Positions 7,383 to 12,365 of a DNA stretch of 13,584 nucleotides are shown piece after piece; position 1 is the stretch's first letter, and every line of letters starts with the position of its first letter. The position numbers and the translations under genes were made by a program. Source of the DNA: Acidobacteriota bacterium (GTDB taxonomy: Bacteria > Acidobacteriota > Terriglobia > Terriglobales > Acidobacteriaceae); contig JAJXZK010000099.1 of assembly GCA_021780095.1 (NCBI GenBank), positions 1 to 13,584 on the forward strand, read 5' to 3'. The notes beneath the pieces are model-generated. The model saw only the letters and a list, made by a program, of their open reading frames with translations, made no database searches and was not told the DNA's origin.

Positions 7383-7391
7383 GAACGTGCA
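7376..7391 (+). promoter_or_regulatory. Candidate sigma-54 (-24/-12) promoter of the sulfur operon
   Basis: TGGAATG, four bases, then GTGCA places GG (7377-7378) and GC (7389-7390) exactly 10 bases apart, the required geometry of TGGCACG-N4-TTGCA. Mismatches are at C/A and C/T in the -24 box and one T in the -12 box. A transcript starting near 7402 would have a leader of about 58 bases before the ArsR gene. Support comes from the adjacent sigma-54 activator gene and the activator boxes. Confidence 0.5.
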
Positions 7392-7459
7392 TTCACCTGT
7401 CCTTGAGTAAGTACGTAACTACGCAACTAGGTAGCAACGGGCCTCACTAGGGAGGGCGG

Positions 7460-7879
7460 ATGTCCACGAACAACATACATCAGGATCGCCATCTGGACTG
7501 CAATCGAATGGGCGACTTCTTTATGATCCTTGGCCACTCCACACGGATGCGCATTTTTTGCGCCCTGCAAAACGGATCCAGAAGCGTGACCCGGATTGCC
7601 GAAGAAGCGGAGATATCGGTCTCCAACGCATCGCAACATTTACGCCTGATGCGCGACCGCGGCGCGGTCATCTCCGAGAGGCAAGGTCAGACCGTGTTTT
7701 ACGGGATCGCGGATCTGCGGTTCTTTCAGGCAGCCAGTTTGATTCGAGACGCGCTGGATGACAGAAGGAAAGCGAGCGAGTGCAACCATTTCTCAGGATG
7801 CGAGCAAGCGTCGACTAAAACCGATCGAACAGTTGAAGAGCTTCCAACTGAATCCATCCACAACCCCAGAACCAATTAG
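7460..7879 (+). CDS. ArsR-family repressor, SqrR/BigR/sHdrR-like candidate sulfur sensor
   Basis: 139 residues; GGGAGGG lies a few bases before ATG 7460. The winged-helix fold is clear: FMILGHSTRMRIFCALQNGSRSVTRIAEEAEISVSNASQHLRLMRDRGAVISERQGQTVFYGIAD. The metal-site motif ELCVCDL of arsenic/cadmium sensors is absent (the place reads SVTRIAEEA). Cys34, in RIFCALQNG, falls where persulfide sensors SqrR and BigR carry their first reactive cysteine. The C-terminal region has Cys108 and Cys114 in ECNHFSGC, possible partners, though 74 residues away instead of the usual 66. Related regulators control sqr and shdr genes. As the first gene of the operon it probably represses its own transcription and is released by sulfane sulfur; this is inferred. 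The last 25 residues look disordered. Confidence 0.85.
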   Translation: MSTNNIHQDRHLDCNRMGDFFMILGHSTRMRIFCALQNGSRSVTRIAEEAEISVSNASQHLRLMRDRGAVISERQGQTVFYGIADLRFFQAASLIRDALDDRRKASECNHFSGCEQASTKTDRTVEELPTESIHNPRTN

Positions 7880-7891
7880 AAGGAGAAGTTT

Positions 7892-8064
7892 ATGAACGTA
7901 GAAGAGCTTGTAACACTCACCGCCGACAAAGTAATCGATGCGCGTGGAACAGCCTGCCCCGGTCCACTGCTGGAAGCCAAGAAGGGTATTGGCGGTGGTC
8001 CCTTAGGATAGATCATCAAATCGTTAGAAATTTCTGTAACGAAAAGGCTGGCGAAGAGCTTTAG
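7892..8064 (+). pseudogene. TusA-family sulfur-carrier gene, truncated by an amber codon
   Basis: ATG 7892 has AGGAG six bases upstream, 12 bases after the ArsR stop. The product reads MNVEELVTLTADKVIDARGT, ACPGPLLEAKKGIGGGPLG and stops at TAG 8009-8011 (39 residues; TusA proteins usually have 75-90). The conserved carrier motif DxRGxxCPGPLLExKK is intact, with Cys22 as the expected persulfide site. After the stop the same frame continues IIKSLEISVTKRLAKSF, which weakly recalls the family's G-x-IIEI-x-S-D-x-x-x-x-K-R region, and then meets TAG and TAA. A single C-to-T change of a CAG codon could explain the first stop, but later divergence argues for decay. The peptide alone cannot form the alpha/beta TusA fold. 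Confidence 0.8.
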
Positions 8065-8074
8065 ATAGATATAG

Positions 8075-8095
8075 GAACCATGAACCATGAACTAC
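8075..8095 (+). repeat. Short tandem repeat GAACCAT
   Basis: Two perfect copies of the 7-base unit GAACCAT are followed by a third degenerate copy, GAACTAC. They lie in the remnant 3' part of the TusA gene, a trace of slippage that fits loss of coding constraint here. Confidence 0.6.
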
Positions 8096-8142
8096 ATATT
8101 TAAATATCCAAGCGGGTTTTGCGCGAACGAGGGATGAAACTT

Positions 8143-9372
8143 ATGAAGCATCTATTGATACTCGGCGGAGGGACCGCCGGCACCATGATGGCCAACAAAC
8201 TGCATCCTGTGCTGGACGCGCAGGAATGGCAGGTGACCGTTGTAGATGGCTCGGAAGAGCATTATTACCAACCAGGATTTATTTTTGTGCCATTCGGGAT
8301 CTACCGTTTGCCAGATATTGTGAGGCCACGGCGCCATTATTTGCCCTCGCGCGTCAAGTTCGTCCATTCCGCCATCGACCGCATCGAGACAGACAAGAAC
8401 AGGGTCGTCCTCAGTGACCAATCGGTGCTGCCGTATGACTACCTGATTATCGCCACGGGGACGGACGTACATCCAGAGCAGACCGAGGGCATGGTGGATG
8501 AGGACTGGTACAGAAACAAGTTTGATTTTTACACGTCCAAGGGGACGGATCGGCTGGGACAGTTCCTAAAGGGATGGCAAGGCGGCAGGATGGTCGTGAA
8601 TCCAGTCGACATGCCCATTAAGTGTCCCGTAGCCCCGTTGGAATTTTTGTTTCTGGCGGATGCGTACTTTACCGAGAGGGGCATCCGGGACAAGGTCGAT
8701 ATATGCCTGGTGACGCCGCTGTCCGGGGCCTTTACCCGGCCCAAGTCATCAGAAATTCTGGGGAAGATGCTGGAGCAGAAAAAAATCGAGGTCGTCCCCG
8801 ACTTTGGCCTGGCGCGGGTGGACAGCAAGGAGAAGAAACTTGTTTCATGGGAAGACGTTGAGGTGAAGTATGACCTGCTGGTCACCGTACCGCTGAACAT
8901 GGGCGATGCCTGCATGGGCCGCAGCGGTATGGGAGATGTCTCCAACTTTGTTCCCACGGAGAAAGAAACGCTGCTGGCAAAGGGCCTGAACAATGTCTTC
9001 GTGATTGGGGACGCCACCAACCTGCCCACATCCAAGGCCGGCTCCGTGGTGCATTTCGAGTCGGACGTCCTTTACGACAACTTCCTGGAACATATTGAAA
9101 ACCGCCCCATGCCTGCCCGCTTTGATGGCCACTCCAACTGCTTTATTGAATCGGGCTATGGAAAAGGGATGTTGATCGACTTCAATTATGCTGTAGAACC
9201 ACTACCTGGAGACTTTCCTCTGCCTGGCGTTGGTCCGTTCTCCCTGCTCCACGAGAGCAGCATGAACCATTATGGCAAGCTCATGTTCCGCTGGGTGTAC
9301 TGGAACATTCTCCTGCGCGGCCTCAAATTGCCCATGGACCCGCAAATGTCCATGGCCGGAAAGAGAGTGTGA
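8143..9372 (+). CDS. Sulfide:quinone oxidoreductase-type FAD flavoprotein
   Basis: About 409 residues from ATG 8143, with GAGGGA eight bases upstream; ATG 8134 and TTG 8119 are in frame and possible. The N-terminal dinucleotide fold HLLILGGGTAGTMMANKL binds FAD; YDYLIIATGTD and NNVFVIGDATNLPTSKAGSVVHFES are the other flavin motifs. Cys161 in IKCPVAPLEF and Cys333 in NCFIESGYGKGMLIDF correspond to the two redox cysteines of SQR that hold the sulfane bridge. The C-terminal segment MNHYGKLMFRWVYWNILLRG could be the amphipathic membrane anchor. It would oxidise sulfide or a protein/low-molecular-weight persulfide and pass electrons to quinone. It ends one base before the DUF1641 gene, so the two are translationally coupled, and association with Hdr/Tus partners rather than free sulfide is plausible. 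Flavocytochrome-c-like use is an alternative. Confidence 0.9.
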   Translation: MKHLLILGGGTAGTMMANKLHPVLDAQEWQVTVVDGSEEHYYQPGFIFVPFGIYRLPDIVRPRRHYLPSRVKFVHSAIDRIETDKNRVVLSDQSVLPYDYLIIATGTDVHPEQTEGMVDEDWYRNKFDFYTSKGTDRLGQFLKGWQGGRMVVNPVDMPIKCPVAPLEFLFLADAYFTERGIRDKVDICLVTPLSGAFTRPKSSEILGKMLEQKKIEVVPDFGLARVDSKEKKLVSWEDVEVKYDLLVTVPLNMGDACMGRSGMGDVSNFVPTEKETLLAKGLNNVFVIGDATNLPTSKAGSVVHFESDVLYDNFLEHIENRPMPARFDGHSNCFIESGYGKGMLIDFNYAVEPLPGDFPLPGVGPFSLLHESSMNHYGKLMFRWVYWNILLRGLKLPMDPQMSMAGKRV

Positions 9373-9373
9373 C

Positions 9374-10066
9374 ATGGCAACCGCAATAGTTGAAGACCAG
9401 ATTGCGGAAATCCACCGCAAGCTTGACCTGATTGTGGAGGAGATAGAGCACCTGAGGCGCGTCCGAGAGTCCGTACACGACCTGCAGTCTGATCTGCTGT
9501 TGGTCGCCAAGGACGCATTCAAAAGGATGACGGACGAATTCAGCACTACGGAAGTACATCCGGAGGAAATCGTCGAACTTGTAAAGGTCGCGCTCAGCAA
9601 TGCAAACCGTCTGACTTCTGCGTTGCGGACGCTGGAAAGCGCGGACGATTTTCTACAGGACTTTCAGGGCGTAGCCCACGATCTGTACGGGCGGGCAATT
9701 GCACATCTCCAGGTGCTGCAGGAACATGGCTGGATCGATGCCGTGGTCAGCTCTGTCAGAATGGCTGATGCGCTGGTGCAGGCCCACTCTGCCGAAGACA
9801 TGAAGCGGATTGAGGCCAGCGTCCCACAATTGGTCGGATTCATGCGTGAACTTACCCATCCGGAAGTGCTCAACGCGCTGGAGGCGATCATCTACGGGTT
9901 CGGGCGGGTGCAGGCCACCATGAATGTCAACAAGTCCGTCATCCAGCTCGTGCGCGACCTGAATTCCAAGGAGGCGCGTCGTGGCATCGCCGTGCTTGTC
10001 GAATTTCTCAAGGTCGTGGGGGCACGCAGTACGGCTGCCGCTCCCGTGGATCCATCAGCCACATAA
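9374..10066 (+). CDS. DUF1641-domain protein
   Basis: 230 residues from ATG 9374, one base after the SQR-type stop; the end of the SQR gene (GGAAAGAGAG) serves as ribosome-binding region. The protein is almost wholly alpha-helical and soluble: an N-terminal coiled-coil-like helix (DQIAEIHRKLDLIVEEIEHLRRVRES), a middle segment with NANRLTSALRTLESADDFLQDFQGVAHDLYGRAIAHLQVLQEHGWID, and a C-terminal HPEVLNALEAIIYGFGRVQATM resembling the short DUF1641 repeat. Proteins of this family neighbour SQR-type and formate-dehydrogenase-type flavoprotein genes and have no proven function. No cysteine, signal peptide or membrane helix is present. A role as a docking subunit between the flavoprotein and its partners is inferred from coupling only. 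Confidence 0.8.
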   Translation: MATAIVEDQIAEIHRKLDLIVEEIEHLRRVRESVHDLQSDLLLVAKDAFKRMTDEFSTTEVHPEEIVELVKVALSNANRLTSALRTLESADDFLQDFQGVAHDLYGRAIAHLQVLQEHGWIDAVVSSVRMADALVQAHSAEDMKRIEASVPQLVGFMRELTHPEVLNALEAIIYGFGRVQATMNVNKSVIQLVRDLNSKEARRGIAVLVEFLKVVGARSTAAAPVDPSAT

Positions 10067-10085
10067 AACTCGAAAGGTAATAAAT

Positions 10086-10406
10086 ATGGGGACGACCATA
10101 AACATACTAGGAAAAGAACTTGCCGTTGATGCGGACGGAAACCTTGCCAACCTTAGCGACTGGAACGAACAAGTGGCCACGGAACTGGCCAAGCAGGATG
10201 GGATCGCTGACCTTACCCCGCAGCACTGGATCGTTCTTCACTTTATGCGGAAGGTCTTCGAGCGGGATGGCGATGCGCCCTCCATTCGCCGCCTGACCAA
10301 GGAAAGCGGCGTTGATACGAAGACCCTCTATCAACTTTTTCCCAAGGGCCCGGCAAAGCGCGCAGCAAAGATCGCGGGACTTCCCAAGCCTAAGGGTTGC
10401 ATCTAG
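10086..10406 (+). CDS. TusE/DsrC-family sulfur-transfer protein with a single cysteine
   Basis: 106 residues from ATG 10086, with AAAGG upstream. Family marks: the short N-terminal strand INILGKELAVDADGNLANLSDWNEQVA, LTPQHWIVLHFMRKVFE, SIRRLTKESGVDTKTLYQLFPKGPAKRAAKIAGLPKPKGCI. The flexible C-terminal arm ends in G-C-I with Cys105 as penultimate residue, the site that carries persulfide. DsrC proteins of dissimilatory sulfur metabolism have a second cysteine in the arm (x-A-C-K-I-AG); here it is Ala, as in E. coli TusE, so an intramolecular disulfide/trisulfide cannot form. It would accept sulfur from TusA/DsrE-type donors and deliver it or its electrons to the Hdr/Qmo-like proteins encoded downstream. 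Confidence 0.92.
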   Translation: MGTTINILGKELAVDADGNLANLSDWNEQVATELAKQDGIADLTPQHWIVLHFMRKVFERDGDAPSIRRLTKESGVDTKTLYQLFPKGPAKRAAKIAGLPKPKGCI

Positions 10407-10420
10407 TACAGGAGAAAATC

Positions 10421-10900
10421 ATGGCAAACTCAGCAGTTCAGCCCATTGAAAAAGTCTCAATAGTAATCTCTCATGGGTCGCTTGAAGGTGTCTATCCCGG
10501 TCTCATCATGGCCAATGGCGCGCGCATGGAAGGTATCGAGGCATCGCTCTTCTTCACTTTCTTTGGCCTCGACGCGATCATCAAAAAACGGATGAACAAC
10601 CTGAAAGTCGCAACTGTCGGCAATCCGGGTATGCACATGCCCACACTGCTGGGCGCGCTGCCTGGAATGTCCGCCTTCGCCACGTCCATGATGAAGAAGG
10701 AGATCGAGAAAATCGACATTCCCCCGGTCGCGGAGTTTCTCACCATGATCCACGACTCTGGTTGTGAAATCTACGCCTGCCGCGCAACGGTGGATATGTT
10801 CCATCTCAAGCCCGGCGACTTCTGTCCCGAGGTCGATGCTGTCATCTCCGTTGGTCAGTTCTACGAGAAAGCTGCCGGAGGCCAGATCATCTTCACTTGA
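10421..10900 (+). CDS. DsrE/DsrF-like family sulfurtransferase (DsrE2-type)
   Basis: 159 residues from ATG 10421; AGGAG lies six to seven bases before it, 14 bases after the TusE stop. The sequence KVSIVISHGSLEGVYPGLIMANGARMEGIEASLFFTFFGLDAIIKK is the Rossmann-like start of the DsrE2 group. A Met-rich, Gly-rich middle (GNPGMHMPTLLGALPGMSAFATSMMKKEIEK) is followed by the cysteine region SGCEIYACRATVDMF, with Cys115 and Cys120 in a C-x4-C arrangement; the second falls at the family's conserved persulfide position. A third Cys lies in GDFCPEVD. DsrE-type proteins trade sulfane sulfur with TusA and act with Hdr-type systems. The stop overlaps an ATG in a TGATG junction, but that downstream frame closes after eight codons. 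Confidence 0.9.
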   Translation: MANSAVQPIEKVSIVISHGSLEGVYPGLIMANGARMEGIEASLFFTFFGLDAIIKKRMNNLKVATVGNPGMHMPTLLGALPGMSAFATSMMKKEIEKIDIPPVAEFLTMIHDSGCEIYACRATVDMFHLKPGDFCPEVDAVISVGQFYEKAAGGQIIFT

Positions 10901-10922
10901 TGGCTATCCCCGCTGCGGACGC

Positions 10923-11995
10923 ATGATACTGCCGTCTAGCTCGCGCGTGATGCCAAACTCCGTGGAAAGCTCCGATCATCTCGGTGGCCGCCCAAATGAA
11001 CGTGGACGCGTCTATCCATCCCCAGGCGCTAGGGACATGGTCTACCAGGGACGAACCATTCGCAGCCTTGCGTTCCTGCACTGCGTGGGCAGCCGGCAAC
11101 TGGATGGAGTCCACGAGCCGCAACCCGACGGCTCCTTGAACACCTACTGTTCGCGCGTTTGTTGCACCACCATTCTGCAACAGGCACTCTCAGTTCGCCA
11201 GCGTTTCCCGAAAATCCGTGTCTACGACTTTCATCGTGACATCCGTACCTACGGGCGCGGAGAAGAGGACTACTACACCAATGCGTCCAAGGCCGGAGTC
11301 GTCTTCTTCCGCTTCAATGGCGAGGAGCCGATCAAGGTGGAACGGAATGGGCACGGCGGCGGCAAAAAAAAGCTGCTCCACTGACAGTCACCGTCAAGGA
11401 CGCTCTCACCTGGGGCGAGGAGCTGGAAGTCCCGGTGGACATGGTGGTGCTTGGCGTGGGCATGATGCCCAGTCACATCGAAGACCTGGTCGAGAGCATC
11501 AAGCTTCCGACCGGCGAAGATCATTTTCTACAGGAGGTTCACCCCAAGCTGCGCCCGGTTGAAGTGGCTGTCAACGGCGTACTGCTCGCGGGCACGGCGC
11601 AGGGGCCGATGAATATTCAGGAGACGCTGAATGCCGCGAGTGCCGCAGCAGTCAAGGCGGCCTCGATGTTTGCCAAGGATGTGGTGGAGTTGAATCCCTT
11701 TGTGGCGGTGGTCGACGCTTCACGCTGCACCGGCAACGCAATCTGCATTACGCAATGCGACTACGAAGGCGCGCTGAAGATGGTCGAGGTCGAAGTCGAC
11801 GGACGCAAGGTGCAACGCGCCGAGGTGAACGCCGGGCTCTGCTCCGGTTGTGGAGCCTGCGTCCCCGTCTGCCCCAGCCGCGCGATCGACGTCGATGGCT
11901 GGCGCTTGGATCAATACGACGCGATGGTAGACGGCCTGGTCGCCGACACTCCACACCCACAATGCAGTGTTGAGGAACTGGTGCACCTGGGTTGA
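10923..11995 (+). pseudogene. HdrA/QmoA-B-like iron-sulfur flavoprotein: C-terminal half only, split by a -1 frame change
   Basis: Two frames together give one protein. The first (ATG 10923 or ATG 10950, neither with a ribosome-binding site, to TGA 11382-11384) contains RGRVYPSPGARDMVYQGRTI, RSLAFLHCVGSRQ, LNTYCSRVCCTTILQQALSV, and RVYDFHRDIRTYGRGEEDYY, the cysteine-rich middle of HdrA. The second, entered by a -1 shift at A_AAA_AAG (11366-11372), continues AAPLTVTVKDALTWGEELEV, PVDMVVLGVGMMPS, NGVLLAGTAQGPMNIQET, a degenerate cluster motif CTGNAICITQC, and a complete ferredoxin motif CSGCGACVPVCP, ending at TGA 11993-11995. The joined product has about 357 residues. The N-terminal dinucleotide-binding half (GxGxxG FAD fold, some 200 or more residues in HdrA) is missing; the ATG overlapping the DsrE stop opens only eight codons. 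Either this is a decayed gene, the assembly has errors, or recoding plus a separate FAD subunit is used. In intact relatives it bifurcates or relays electrons between thiol/disulfide carriers and the QmoC partner. Confidence 0.8.
11366..11372 (+). other. A_AAA_AAG slippery heptamer in the HdrA-like gene
   Basis: The run of eight A followed by G is read aaA AAA AAG in the upstream frame. A -1 slip moves exactly into the frame of the second half, and the zero-frame stop comes three sense codons later. This is the heptamer used by dnaX-type programmed frameshifting. A weak downstream hairpin (TGAC/GTCA) is visible; no good Shine-Dalgarno stimulator lies 10-14 bases upstream. Confidence 0.5.
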
Positions 11996-12025
11996 CCCCG
12001 AGACATCTGAAGGGAGAAATCGACA

Positions 12026-12343
12026 ATGGCAATGAAGACACTCACAGCTCAGCAGAAACAGGCTCTAGCTACCATGCGCGAGCGCATGGGCGGTATCAGC
12101 GAACAAAAGAAGCAACACGCGAAGCAGTTGAAAGCCGCGCGCAAGGGGATCGTCCACATACTGACGGAGAAGCCCGCCACGGTTCCCGAGATCGCCGCTG
12201 CTTTGAACATTCCCAGAGACGAAGCCCTGTGGCACCTGACAGGAATCCGGAAGTATGGGCAAGTCGTCGAAGCCGGTGAAGCGGGCGACTACTTCCTGTA
12301 CACGCTCGTCGTCAGCGAAGACTCCACCGCAACGGCTCACTAG
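12026..12343 (+). CDS. Small winged-helix protein in the Hdr/Qmo-like operon
   Basis: 105 residues from ATG 12026, with AGGGAG about nine bases upstream; the in-frame ATG 12032 is an alternative. The N-terminal half is a charged helix (LTAQQKQALATMRERMGGISEQKKQHAKQLKAARKGIVHIL). The C-terminal half is a compact winged helix-turn-helix: KPATVPEIAAALNIPRDEALWHLTGIRKYGQVVEAGEAGDYFLYTL. There are no cysteines. It lies 30 bases after the HdrA-like gene and 22 before the QmoC-like gene, so it is produced with them. Being encoded inside the complex's operon, it may be an assembly or structural partner instead of a DNA-binding regulator; the sequence does not decide between these. Confidence 0.8.
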   Translation: MAMKTLTAQQKQALATMRERMGGISEQKKQHAKQLKAARKGIVHILTEKPATVPEIAAALNIPRDEALWHLTGIRKYGQVVEAGEAGDYFLYTLVVSEDSTATAH

Positions 12344-12365
12344 AAGCAGACTACGAGGGATCGCA

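Noticed and set aside
8092..8136. Short frame MNYIFKYPSGFCANEG before the SQR-type gene
   Set aside because: No ribosome-binding site and no similarity; it overlaps the start region of the flavoprotein gene and probably derives from TusA decay.
10900..10926. ATG overlapping the DsrE stop as the start of the HdrA-like gene
   Set aside because: The frame ends at TGA after eight codons and does not lead into HdrA sequence without further changes.
11382..11384. TGA as a selenocysteine codon in the HdrA-like gene
   Set aside because: Reading through stays in a frame without HdrA similarity; the family sequence continues in the -1 frame, so a frame change explains the data better.
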